Assembly: GCA_903921135.1 (NCBI GenBank)
Contig: CAIXOY010000321.1
Span: 1-12,276, forward strand
Direction: 5' to 3'
Origin: an uncultured Gammaproteobacteria bacterium
GTDB lineage: Bacteria; Pseudomonadota; Gammaproteobacteria; Pseudomonadales; UBA5518
DNA length: 12,276 bases
The notes beneath the pieces are model-generated. The model was not told where the DNA came from. It saw nothing but the letters and a program-made list of their open reading frames with translations, and ran no database searches. The position numbers were made by a program, and so were the translations under genes. Each line of letters begins with the position of its first letter. Positions within the stretch are counted from its first letter, which is position 1. Positions 1 through 7,383 of the stretch are shown piece after piece.

Positions 1-137
1 GGCGTCTGCGCGAACTCGGGCAGGACGAGCACCTGATGCCGCTGGAACTGCAGGACTTCCCGCACGAGACAAACCGGGCATTCCTTGCCTACCGGGCATC
101 GTGCCTCGCGGAGCAACCCACCGCGGACATCGCCTGA
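1..137 (+). CDS. C-terminal fragment of an unidentified protein (cut by window edge)
   Basis: An open frame runs in from the left edge (first full codon at base 3) and ends at TGA 135-137, giving 44 residues that end EQPTADIA. The frame is coding-like: about 80% of third positions are G or C, and the composition is balanced and acidic (RELGQDEHL, LQDFPHET) rather than the Arg/Ala/Pro-rich product typical of a shadow frame at this GC. It stops 11 bases before the stop of the convergent symporter gene, a normal arrangement for a tail-to-tail pair. No motif is recognisable, so no function is proposed. It could still be a chance frame because only 135 bases are visible. Confidence 0.5.
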   Translation, partial: RLRELGQDEHLMPLELQDFPHETNRAFLAYRASCLAEQPTADIA

Positions 138-148
138 CAAACCCCGGC

Positions 149-1651
149 TCAGCCGGCGTCCGACACCGGGACTTCCTCGCTCACATCGCCTGCGGCGCGC
201 GCGTCCCAGGCAGCCATCACGGCAGGGTCGGTGGGCGCGGAGAACAACGAGAACAGCACATAACAGACGCCCGAGGCGAGCAGCCCGAAGTAGATAGGCT
301 CGTTGGCATACACGCCGCCGTAGCGCGTCTCGGACTGCACCTCCAGCACGATCATCGAGCCCAGCGTGACCAGTGTCCCGGCAGCCATCGAAACACCGGC
401 GCCAAGGCCCGTGCCCCTGCGCCACATGAGCCCGCCGAGGATCGCGACCAGCAAGCCGCCGACCAGGATGTCATAGGAAATGGTCAGCGCGGCCACCACG
501 TCCTGCACCACGATGGCGAGCGCGATCACCACCAACCCCAGGCCGAGTACCCAGCGACGGTTCGCCGCAACATCCGCGTCCGGGTCTTCTTTCAACGAGA
601 GCGCGGGCGCGCGCCCGAGCCATGCCGACACCGTGGGCACCACGTCGGCGCGGGCAACGGTGGCCGCGGCGATCAGCGCACCGGAGGCCGTGGACATCAT
701 CGCCGCCACGGCGGCAGCCAGCACGAGGCCGCCCAAGCCCACGGGCAGCACCTTCAGGGCCACGTCGGCATAGACATCGTCCTTGGCGGCGATCTCGGGC
801 AGGATCACGCTCGCCGCCATGCCGATCACCGCACCCGCCACACCGTAGAGGATGCAATACACCCCCGCCGTGGCGCCGCCCCAACGCGCGATGCCGGGTG
901 TGCCCGCCGTGAACACGCGCTGCCAGATGTCCTGCCCGATCAGCAGGCCGAGCGTGTAGACCACGAAGTAGGTGACGATGGTCTCGAAGCCGATGCCGGT
1001 GATGCTGAAAAACGCCTCGGGCGCGCGCGCCGCGATACCCGCGAATCCGCCGGCGGACTCCAGCGCGAAGGGCAGCATCAGGAAGAAAATGCCCACGGTC
1101 TTGATGATGAACTGCGCCATGTCGGCGAGCGTGATGGACCACATGCCGCCCACGGTGGAATACACCAGCACGATGGCGCCGCCGAGCGCGATCGAAGTGG
1201 CTCGGTCCCAGCCGAAGAGCACCACGAAAACTGTGGCATACGCACCGGTGGAGGTGGCGCTCAGCATCAGCGTGTAGGCCAGCATCACTATGCCGGAGAC
1301 GCGCGTTGCGCGGGTGCCGTAGCGCAGCGTGAGCATCTGCGAGACCGTGAAGATGCGAAGGCGTTGCACGGTGGGCGCGAAGAACAGGCTGAGCAGCAGC
1401 ACGCCCGCGCCGATCGCCACCACCAGCCACATACCGGAGATGCCGTAGCGGTAGCCAAGCCCCACGCCGCCCACGGTGGACGCCCCGCCCAGCACCACGG
1501 CTGCCATTGTTCCGGTGTAGAGCATGGGCCCCAGGCGACGCCCCGCCACCAGATAATCGCTGGTGTTGCGCGTGCGCGATTTGCCCCACCAGCCGAAGGC
1601 GAGCATGGCGGCAAGATAGAGAACGACAATGGCGATATTGAGTGACGGCAT
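149..1651 (-). CDS. Sodium:solute symporter (SSS family) permease
   Basis: Inner-membrane secondary transporter of 500 aa that should couple Na+ entry to uptake of an organic solute. Roughly 13 hydrophobic segments are visible, starting at residues 4-21. Family hallmarks are the N-terminal stretch SDYLVAGRRLGP (31-42), the glycine-rich VLGGASTVGG (53-62), and AAMMSTASGALIAAAT (316-331), the segment whose Ser/Thr residues line the sodium site in characterised SSS proteins. Length fits the family. The C-terminal 30 residues are polar. I start at the second Met (1651) because six Gs lie five bases before it; the first Met (1666) has no ribosome site and adds only MRGVP. The substrate cannot be read from sequence. 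It lies downstream of the 99-aa hypothetical gene on the same strand (129-base gap), with its own candidate promoter in that gap. Confidence 0.93.
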   Translation of the reverse strand: MPSLNIAIVVLYLAAMLAFGWWGKSRTRNTSDYLVAGRRLGPMLYTGTMAAVVLGGASTVGGVGLGYRYGISGMWLVVAIGAGVLLLSLFFAPTVQRLRIFTVSQMLTLRYGTRATRVSGIVMLAYTLMLSATSTGAYATVFVVLFGWDRATSIALGGAIVLVYSTVGGMWSITLADMAQFIIKTVGIFFLMLPFALESAGGFAGIAARAPEAFFSITGIGFETIVTYFVVYTLGLLIGQDIWQRVFTAGTPGIARWGGATAGVYCILYGVAGAVIGMAASVILPEIAAKDDVYADVALKVLPVGLGGLVLAAAVAAMMSTASGALIAAATVARADVVPTVSAWLGRAPALSLKEDPDADVAANRRWVLGLGLVVIALAIVVQDVVAALTISYDILVGGLLVAILGGLMWRRGTGLGAGVSMAAGTLVTLGSMIVLEVQSETRYGGVYANEPIYFGLLASGVCYVLFSLFSAPTDPAVMAAWDARAAGDVSEEVPVSDAG

Positions 1652-1656
1652 CGGAA

Positions 1657-1675
1657 CCCCCCGCATGCGTGCGGG
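1657..1675 (-). promoter_or_regulatory. Possible RBS-masking hairpin before the symporter start
   Basis: On the minus strand, CCCGCA and TGCGGG are perfect complements separated by four bases. The second arm runs straight into the G-run that serves as ribosome-binding site for the start at 1651, so half of that G-run is inside the stem. A six-pair GC-rich stem could limit initiation. This is seen in the sequence; a regulatory role is inference. Confidence 0.3.
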
Positions 1676-1722
1676 CCGGACTGCCGGAGGATAGTTACCG
1701 ATCGGAGCGCCGCAACGCGTGG

Positions 1723-1752
1723 AGCATAGGCCGCCGGCCGCGTGCAGGTAAA
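1723..1752 (-). promoter_or_regulatory. Candidate sigma-70 promoter for the symporter
   Basis: Reading the minus strand, TTTACC (1752-1747) and TATGCT (1728-1723) are 18 bases apart, each matching four of six consensus positions. Transcription would begin near 1716, leaving a leader of about 65 bases before the start codon at 1651. The location between two genes in an otherwise very GC-rich stretch is suitable. A second, weaker pair, TTGCGG and TATCCT with 16-base spacing, lies slightly closer to the gene. Confidence 0.3.
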
Positions 1753-1780
1753 GGCAGCGGGCGGGCGGCGGCAGCGAGGA

Positions 1781-2080
1781 TCAGCGCATCTCCACCACGG
1801 TGCCGGGCTCGAGCTGTCCGATGGCGTCCATCACGCAACGCTGGCGGCCATCCGCCGACTCGACCACCGGTATCACGTCCTGGAACAGCGGCTTGCGAAT
1901 GAACGCCAGCCTCCAGCCGAAACTCTCGATGGCCTTGAGGCGATGCAGCTGGTCGGGATTGAGCAGCGCGCGCAGCTGCGCCTCCGGGTGATCGCCCTCA
2001 GCGCGCCGTTCGCGATGCGGTGCGCGAGGTACCGGCGGGGCCAAGAGGCGCTCCCTCATGCTGGGTTCGGAACCGGACAT
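1781..2080 (-). CDS. Conserved-looking hypothetical protein, 99 aa
   Basis: Small soluble protein without signal peptide or membrane segment. The start is well supported: AGGAGGT lies four bases before the ATG at 2080, the strongest ribosome site in the window. Residues 1-30 are Arg/Pro/Glu-rich and look disordered. From about residue 33 the sequence is compact: a helix-like LNPDQLHRLKAIESFGW, then strand-like RLAFIRKPLF (about 57-66) and DVIPVVESADGRQ, ending in VVEMR. This helix-then-strands layout resembles short hypothetical proteins I associate with gammaproteobacteria, but I cannot name a family and assign no function. It is followed by the symporter gene on the same strand and diverges from the dehydrogenase gene at 2263. 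Confidence 0.75.
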   Translation of the reverse strand: MSGSEPSMRERLLAPPVPRAPHRERRAEGDHPEAQLRALLNPDQLHRLKAIESFGWRLAFIRKPLFQDVIPVVESADGRQRCVMDAIGQLEPGTVVEMR

Positions 2081-2262
2081 ATCGACCTCCTCTTGCGTTC
2101 ACTCCGTGCCTTCATTGGGCGACATCGCGGGGGGCGAGGGAATACGCGCCCGCGCGGATGCCCGCAGCGCAAGGCCGTGCGCCGGCGATGCGCTTGCCAT
2201 CGGGCCGCGCTACCATCCCCGCGCGCTCAGCACACAACCCAGTCCGGACCAGGGGAGCACCG

Positions 2263-3027
2263 ATGTCACAACGCGTTCTGATCACGGCTGCTGCCGCGGG
2301 CATCGGCCGCTCCATCGCCGCGGCCTTCATCGGCCATGGCGCACGCGTGCACGTCTGCGACGTCGATCCTGCCGCACTGGAGGCCTTCCGCGCGGAATTC
2401 CCGCAGGCCGTGGCCACGCAGGTGGATCTCTCCGACGGTGCTGCCATCGATGCCTGGCTCGACGTCGCGCTCGCGGATCTGGGCGGCGTGGATGTGTTGG
2501 TGAACAACGCGGGCACCAAAGGCCCCACCGCTTTCGTCGAGGACATCGCACCGGAGGAATGGGAGCAATGCCTGCGCGTGAGCCTCGATTCGCATTTCCG
2601 CTGCACACGCCGCGTCGCGGGGCTGATGAAGGCGCAGCGCAGCGGCAGCGTGATCAGCATCTCCTCGATGGCGGGCGTCTACGGCTTCGGGATGCGCACG
2701 CCCTACGCGGCCGCCAAGTGGGCGATCGTGGGGCTCACCAAATCGCTCGCGATCGAACTCGGCCCGCACGAGGTGCGCTGCAACTGCATCTGCCCGGGCA
2801 CGGTGCGGGGCGATCGCATGGATCGCGTGATCGCCGCCGAGGCCGCACAGCGCGGCATCACGCCGGAGCAGGTGACGGCGGAGTACCTCTCGGGACAGTC
2901 GATCAAGCGCTTCGTCGAAGCCTCGGAGATAGCGGATCTGGCACTGTTTCTGGCCTCACCGGCCGCGAAGATGATCAACGGCCAGGCAATCGGCGTGGAC
3001 GGCAACACCGAGACCTACCATATCTAG
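2263..3027 (+). CDS. SDR family oxidoreductase (short-chain dehydrogenase)
   Basis: Cytoplasmic NAD(P)-dependent oxidoreductase of 254 aa, the classical SDR length. The Rossmann cofactor motif appears as TAAAAGIG (8-15); NNAG (81-84) is intact; the catalytic set is Ser135, Tyr148 and Lys152 (YAAAK, 148-152), followed by CPGTV (178-182). Asp33 or Asp35 after the second strand (CDVDP) suggests NAD(H) rather than NADP(H). Two departures are visible: the first Gly of the usual TGxxxGIG is Ala9, and the Asn normally found in the helix after NNAG is Ser107 (RVSLDS). The ATG at 2263 is chosen because AGGGGAG lies five bases upstream and the motif begins at the right distance; upstream extension of the frame has no SDR character. 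Substrate unknown; sugar or hydroxy-acid dehydrogenation is possible. Confidence 0.92.
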   Translation: MSQRVLITAAAAGIGRSIAAAFIGHGARVHVCDVDPAALEAFRAEFPQAVATQVDLSDGAAIDAWLDVALADLGGVDVLVNNAGTKGPTAFVEDIAPEEWEQCLRVSLDSHFRCTRRVAGLMKAQRSGSVISISSMAGVYGFGMRTPYAAAKWAIVGLTKSLAIELGPHEVRCNCICPGTVRGDRMDRVIAAEAAQRGITPEQVTAEYLSGQSIKRFVEASEIADLALFLASPAAKMINGQAIGVDGNTETYHI

Positions 3028-3098
3028 CGCAACAGACGATCCACACGGGGGGCTGCAGAGGGCGTAGGCTGGGGCTGAGGCATCTGGAGTAGCACCCC

Positions 3099-5405
3099 AT
3101 GCCAACCGGCACGCCGGGCGCCAGTGCGCCTGCAACCGACGGTTTACGGGACCCTGTCTGCGGCATGCGTGTCGCCGCGGACGCACCGCAGCACACACGG
3201 CACGCGGGCGTGGACTACCGATTCTGTTGCGCGGGCTGCCTGAAGAAGTTCGAGGCAAACCCGAGGGCCTTCCTGTCGGCGCCAGCGCCCGCAGCGGCAC
3301 AGGGCGGCAAGGGCGGGATGCATACCTGCCCCATGCATCCGCAGATCCTGCAAGAAGGGCCCGGGCGCTGTCCGCTCTGCGGCATGGCGCTCGAAGCGGT
3401 GCTGCCGGCCGCTTCCCTGCCGCAAGACCCTGAACTGCAGGACATGCAGCGACGTTTTCTTTTCTCGCTTCCCTTTTCGATCCTGCTGATGCTGCTCGCC
3501 ATGTGGGGACATGGCGGGACATGGCTACCCGAGACCTGGCGCAATCCACTGCAATTCCTGCTCGCGGCGCCCGTGGTGCTGTGGGCCGGTTGGCCGCTGC
3601 TCCTGCGGTGGGCAGCATCGATACGCCAGCGCAGGCCGGACATGTGGACCCTGATCGGCACCGGCGTGGCTGCGGCCTTTGGCTACAGCGTGGTCGCGGC
3701 GCTGCTGCCCGGGGCCTTTCCCGATGCCTTCCGCGAACACGGCCGTGTGGCGGTGTACTTCGAGGCCGCGGCCTCCATCGTCACGCTGACGCTGCTGGGG
3801 CAGGTGCTGGAATTGCGTGCGCGCGCCGCCACCTCCTCCGCGCTGCAAGCGCTGTTGCGGCTCGCGCCGGACACGGCCTGCCGCCTGCGCGCCGATGGCG
3901 GCGAAGAGATCGTGCCGCTCGCGGCACTGCGCCCCGGCGACAGACTGCGCGTGCGGCCGGGCGCGAAAGTGCCGGTGGACGGCGAGGTGATCGAGGGCAT
4001 GTCCTCGGTGGACGAATCGATGCTCACGGGCGAATCCATGCCGGTGGGCAAGGAACCGGGCAGCCACGTGATCGGCGCCACCCAGAACGGCAACGGCGTG
4101 CTCGTGCTGCGTGCCACCGCCGTGGGCGAAGACACCGTGCTCGCGCAGATAGTGGGGTTGGTCGCGCAGGCACGCCGCTCGCGGGCACCGATGCAGGGCC
4201 TTGCCGATCGCGCGGCGGCAGTCTTCGTGCCCGGCGTGCTGCTCTTCGCGCTCGCCACCTTCCTCGCGTGGGGCCTGCTCGGGCCGGCGCCGGCGTGGAC
4301 GCATGCCGTGCTGAACGGCGTCGCGGTGCTGATCATCGCCTGCCCCTGTGCGCTGGGGCTCGCCACGCCCATGTCGATCATGGTGGCGATGGGGCGGGCG
4401 GCGCAGTCAGGTCTGCTGTTCCGCGACGCCGAGGCCATCGAGAGGCTCGCGCAAATCGACACGCTGGTGCTGGACAAGACAGGCACGCTCACCATCGGCA
4501 GGCCTGCGTTCCTGGCCGTGCACGGCGCAACCGGAACCGGCGAAAACAAGGTACTGCAACTGGCGGCAAGCCTCGAGCAGTCGAGCGAGCATCCGCTGGC
4601 GCGGGCCGTGCTCGAGGAGGCCGGCAAGCGCGGGCTCGCCCTCGCGGCGGTGGCGGATTTCCGCGCGCTGGCAGGTGCGGGTGTGGAAGGGCGCATCGCG
4701 GCGCGCGTGCTCAGATTGGGAAGTGCCGCGCTCATGGAGCAGAGCGGCATCGACACGACACCCCTCGCTGCGGACGTCACGGGTTTGCAGCAGCAAGGTG
4801 CCACTCTGATGTTCCTCGCGGTCGACGGCGTACTCGCAGGGCTGATCGCCGTGGCAGACACGCTGAAACCGGGTGCTGCCGATGCGATCGCGGCACTCAA
4901 GGCGGCGGGCTTGCGCATCATCGTCGCGAGCGGCGACAACACCAGCGCCGTCGCGGCGATCGGGCAGAGCCTCGGCCTGCAGGAGCTGCATGCCGGTCTG
5001 CTGCCCGCGGGCAAGGTGGCGCTGCTGCAATCCCTCCGGGCCGAGGGGCGCCGCGTGGCGATGGCCGGGGACGGGATCAACGACGCGCCGGCGCTCGCCG
5101 CTGCGGATGTGGGGATTGCGATGGGCACCGGCACCGATGTCGCCATGGCAAGCGCACAGCTCACGCTGGTGAAGGGGGATCTGCGCGGCATCGCCCGGGC
5201 AGGTGCGCTCTCGCGCGCCACGGTGCGGAACATGCGCCAGAACCTGGGCTTTGCCTTCCTGTACAACGCGCTCGGCATTCCCGTGGCCGCAGGTCTGCTC
5301 TACCCGTTCTTCCACCTGCAGCCGGGGCCCATGCTCGCGGCGGCGGCAATGAGCCTGTCCTCGGTATCCGTGGTGGCGAACGCGCTGCGCCTTCGCTCGG
5401 CCTGA
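3099..5405 (+). CDS. Copper-exporting P1B-type ATPase with YHS and heavy-metal-binding N-terminus
   Basis: Inner-membrane pump of 768 aa that should use ATP to expel Cu+ (possibly Ag+) from the cytoplasm. Order: YHS module at about 18-60 (DPVCGM, then FCCAGC at 42-47); heavy-metal-binding module at about 75-100 (HTCPMHP and CPLCGM); membrane helices from about 120; actuator TGES (310-313); the metal-site CPC (415-417) in the sixth core helix; phosphorylation site DKTGT with Asp459; SEHPL (496-500); GDGIND (657-662); last two helices with Tyr722-Asn723 and MSLSS (751-755). CPC together with YN and MxxS residues is the copper(I) subgroup signature. No HMA domain (GMTCxxC) is present. The start has GGAG nine bases upstream. 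A 71-base gap separates it from the dehydrogenase gene; I see no clear CueR-type operator there. I avoid naming it copA because the N-terminal layout differs from the classic protein. Confidence 0.93.
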   Translation: MPTGTPGASAPATDGLRDPVCGMRVAADAPQHTRHAGVDYRFCCAGCLKKFEANPRAFLSAPAPAAAQGGKGGMHTCPMHPQILQEGPGRCPLCGMALEAVLPAASLPQDPELQDMQRRFLFSLPFSILLMLLAMWGHGGTWLPETWRNPLQFLLAAPVVLWAGWPLLLRWAASIRQRRPDMWTLIGTGVAAAFGYSVVAALLPGAFPDAFREHGRVAVYFEAAASIVTLTLLGQVLELRARAATSSALQALLRLAPDTACRLRADGGEEIVPLAALRPGDRLRVRPGAKVPVDGEVIEGMSSVDESMLTGESMPVGKEPGSHVIGATQNGNGVLVLRATAVGEDTVLAQIVGLVAQARRSRAPMQGLADRAAAVFVPGVLLFALATFLAWGLLGPAPAWTHAVLNGVAVLIIACPCALGLATPMSIMVAMGRAAQSGLLFRDAEAIERLAQIDTLVLDKTGTLTIGRPAFLAVHGATGTGENKVLQLAASLEQSSEHPLARAVLEEAGKRGLALAAVADFRALAGAGVEGRIAARVLRLGSAALMEQSGIDTTPLAADVTGLQQQGATLMFLAVDGVLAGLIAVADTLKPGAADAIAALKAAGLRIIVASGDNTSAVAAIGQSLGLQELHAGLLPAGKVALLQSLRAEGRRVAMAGDGINDAPALAAADVGIAMGTGTDVAMASAQLTLVKGDLRGIARAGALSRATVRNMRQNLGFAFLYNALGIPVAAGLLYPFFHLQPGPMLAAAAMSLSSVSVVANALRLRSA

Positions 5406-5450
5406 GACCGCCGGGCAGTACCACCGAAATGGTCTAACCTGAAGGCGTTC

Positions 5451-5466
5451 GCGGCCACGTGGCCGC
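5451..5466. repeat. Perfect 16-bp palindrome upstream of the ABC exporter operon
   Basis: GCGGCCAC followed directly by its reverse complement GTGGCCGC forms a perfect 16-bp dyad between the copper ATPase gene and the exporter operon, 43 bases before the adaptor start at 5510. Its location fits an operator for a dimeric repressor; TCTAAC at 5433-5438 is a possible weak -10 just upstream. At this GC content a 16-bp perfect palindrome is expected by chance about once in every few tens of kilobases, so position rather than rarity is the argument. Confidence 0.3.
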
Positions 5467-5509
5467 AGCGCGTGCGCGCGCGATCCACCACATCACACCG
5501 AGGTCGGGA

Positions 5510-6463
5510 ATGGCGGACTGGCTCTGCAGCTTCTCCCTTGTCGCCCACATGTTCTGCAGCGTCCCGGCGACCACACTGAGCGGCTACATCGAGGGCGAGC
5601 CGCTGTTCGTCGCGCCGCTGGAAGGCGCACGCATCGCCAGCCTCGCGGTGCGGCGCGGAGACGACATCAAGGCCGGCGACACCGTCGCCGTGCTGGAAAG
5701 CGACGACGCGCGCTACGCGCTTGATGCCGCCACCGCAGGTCACGCGGAAGCAAAGGCAAGACTCGTCAACCTCACCACCGGCAAGCGCGCAGAGGAAATC
5801 GCCGTGATCGAGGCAAACCGCGCGGCAGCACGCGCGGACCTCTCGCAGGCCGACCTCGACCTCGCCCGCATCCGCGACCTGGTGAAGCGCAAGGTTCAGA
5901 GCCAGTCAGCGCTGGATCAGGCGCGCACTGCGCGCAACGTGGCCTCGGCACGGCTGCAGGAAATGGAGGCCAATCTGCAGGTCGCCGGCATTGCCGCGCG
6001 CGTGCAGGAAATCGAAGCGGCGCGGCGCGTGGTCGATGGCGCGGCCGCGGCCGAACAGGAGGCCGCCTGGCGTCTGGCACAGCGCACGCTGAAGGCGCCC
6101 GCCGACGGCCGTGTGGAAGAGATCATCCGCTACGCTGGCGAAACCGCAGGCCCGGCCGCGCCTGTGCTGACACTGCTGCCACCGGGCAATCGCACACTCC
6201 GCATCTTCGTGCCGCAGGCGCTCGCGAGCGGCGTACGCATCGGCCAGATGCTGCCCCTGCAGTGCGATGGTTGCGCGAGCGGGCTTGAGGCGCGTGTCTC
6301 GTTCATCGCGAGCGGGCCGGAATTCACGCCGCCGGTGATCTACTCGGTCGAGAGCCGCCAGAAGCTCGTGGTGCTGGTGCAGGCCGATTTGCCGGGCGAG
6401 GCAGCGACGCTCTCGCCGGGGCAGATCGTGGACGTTCCGCTCGCCTCGCTGGGCGGCACATGA
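5510..6463 (+). CDS. HlyD-family periplasmic adaptor subunit of an ABC exporter
   Basis: Membrane-fusion protein (317 aa) expected to link the inner-membrane ABC transporter encoded next to it with the outer membrane. Visible parts: SGYIEGE and first half of the lipoyl-like domain (about 24-70, LFVAPLEGARIASLAVRRGD), a long Ala/Glu/Arg-rich coiled-coil hairpin (about 72-190), the returning lipoyl half with LKAPADGRV (194-202), and a beta-barrel region containing SGPEFTPPVIY (about 269-279). This layout matches YbhG-type adaptors. ATG 5510 is preferred because GAGG lies six bases upstream. A GTG at 5459 would add 17 residues including several Arg, giving a better signal-peptide N-region, but lacks a good ribosome site and lies in the palindrome. 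With the chosen start the export signal (WLCSFSLVAHMFCSVPA) has no basic residues, which is unusual. The gene overlaps the ATPase gene by four bases (ATGA). Confidence 0.88.
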   Translation: MADWLCSFSLVAHMFCSVPATTLSGYIEGEPLFVAPLEGARIASLAVRRGDDIKAGDTVAVLESDDARYALDAATAGHAEAKARLVNLTTGKRAEEIAVIEANRAAARADLSQADLDLARIRDLVKRKVQSQSALDQARTARNVASARLQEMEANLQVAGIAARVQEIEAARRVVDGAAAAEQEAAWRLAQRTLKAPADGRVEEIIRYAGETAGPAAPVLTLLPPGNRTLRIFVPQALASGVRIGQMLPLQCDGCASGLEARVSFIASGPEFTPPVIYSVESRQKLVVLVQADLPGEAATLSPGQIVDVPLASLGGT

Positions 6464-7383
6464 ACGTCGTCGACGTCAGCGGTCTCACCAAGCGCTTCGG
6501 CGACCGCACCGTCGTTGACAACATCTCGCTGCGCGTACGCCAGAGCGAGATCGTGGGCTTCCTCGGGCCGAACGGCAGCGGCAAGACCACGACCATCCGC
6601 ATGCTCTGCGGTCTGTTGAACCCCGACGCAGCCACCGGCACCTGCCTCGGCTACGACATCATCCGCGAGGCGGCACTGATCAAGCTGCAGACGGGCTACA
6701 TGACGCAGCGCTTCTCGTTCTACGAGGATCTGACCATCGAGGAGAACCTCGACTTCGTAGCCCGCCTCTATGACTTGCAGCCACGGCGCCAAAAGGTCGA
6801 GGAAGCGCTCGCGCGGATCGGTCTCGGCGCGCGACGCAAGCAACTCGCCGGCGCGCTCTCCGGCGGCTGGAAGCAACGGCTCGCCCTCGCCGCCTGCGTG
6901 ATGCACGAGCCGAAACTCCTGCTGCTGGACGAACCCACCGCCGGCGTGGACCCGCAGGCCCGGCGCGAGTTCTGGGACGCGATCCACCGCCTCTCGGACG
7001 AGGGCGTGACGGTGCTGGTCTCGACGCACTACATGGACGAGGCCGAGCGCTGCCACCGCATCGTCTACATCATGGACGGTCACATCCTTGCCGATGGCAC
7101 CATCCCGGAACTGCTCGCGCACGCCGGATTGCACACGCTGCGGGTGCGCGGCAGCGCAACCAGCGCCCTGCGCAGCACACTCGAGCGCCTGCCGGGCATC
7201 GAGCAGGTAGCGCCCTTCGGCGAGACCCTGCACGTGACGGGCACCGACCGCGCGACGCTGCTCGCCGCGGTGGCGCCCTTCCGCAACGACCCGCAACTCC
7301 TCTGGAGCGAGGGCGACACCACGCTCGAAGACGTGTTCATCCACCTGATGCAACGCCGCAGGGCAGGCACGGATGGGCGCTGA
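6460..7383 (+). CDS. ABC transporter ATP-binding protein
   Basis: Cytoplasmic ATPase of 307 aa with a single nucleotide-binding domain that should power the adjacent permease. Walker A is GPNGSGKT (36-43), the Q-loop Gln is at 83 (MTQRFSFYEDLT), the signature is LSGGWKQR (133-140), Walker B is LLLLDEPT (153-160) and the switch His is 190 (STHYMDEA). After about residue 220 a C-terminal domain follows, ending DTTLEDVFIHLMQRR, the ending typical of ATPases that pair with ABC-2 permeases. It resembles half of YbhF, which carries two such domains, so this one must act as a homodimer. Translation is coupled on both sides: ATGA overlap with the adaptor gene and an 11-base overlap with the permease gene. 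Confidence 0.95.
   Translation: MNVVDVSGLTKRFGDRTVVDNISLRVRQSEIVGFLGPNGSGKTTTIRMLCGLLNPDAATGTCLGYDIIREAALIKLQTGYMTQRFSFYEDLTIEENLDFVARLYDLQPRRQKVEEALARIGLGARRKQLAGALSGGWKQRLALAACVMHEPKLLLLDEPTAGVDPQARREFWDAIHRLSDEGVTVLVSTHYMDEAERCHRIVYIMDGHILADGTIPELLAHAGLHTLRVRGSATSALRSTLERLPGIEQVAPFGETLHVTGTDRATLLAAVAPFRNDPQLLWSEGDTTLEDVFIHLMQRRRAGTDGR

Noticed and set aside
101..1645. Long plus-strand open frame (514 codons) opposite the symporter
   Set aside because: Its product is His/Arg/Gly/Ala-rich with no hydrophobic organisation, as expected for the antisense of a GC-rich gene; the minus-strand symporter has clear family motifs.
2194..2216. TTGCCA and TACCAT as a promoter for the short-chain dehydrogenase
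   Set aside because: The spacing is only 11 bases, too short for a sigma-70 promoter.
2020..2262. N-terminal extension of the short-chain dehydrogenase
   Set aside because: The extension lacks protein character and a ribosome site, and would overlap the opposite 99-aa gene; the ATG at 2263 gives the standard family length.
3028..3098. Copper-responsive (CueR-type) operator before the ATPase gene
   Set aside because: No dyad of the expected type and no recognisable -35/-10 pair could be found in the 71 bases.
3503..5437. Plus-strand 644-codon open frame overlapping the copper ATPase
   Set aside because: The product is low-complexity Arg/Ala/Gly; the ATPase frame carries every catalytic motif.
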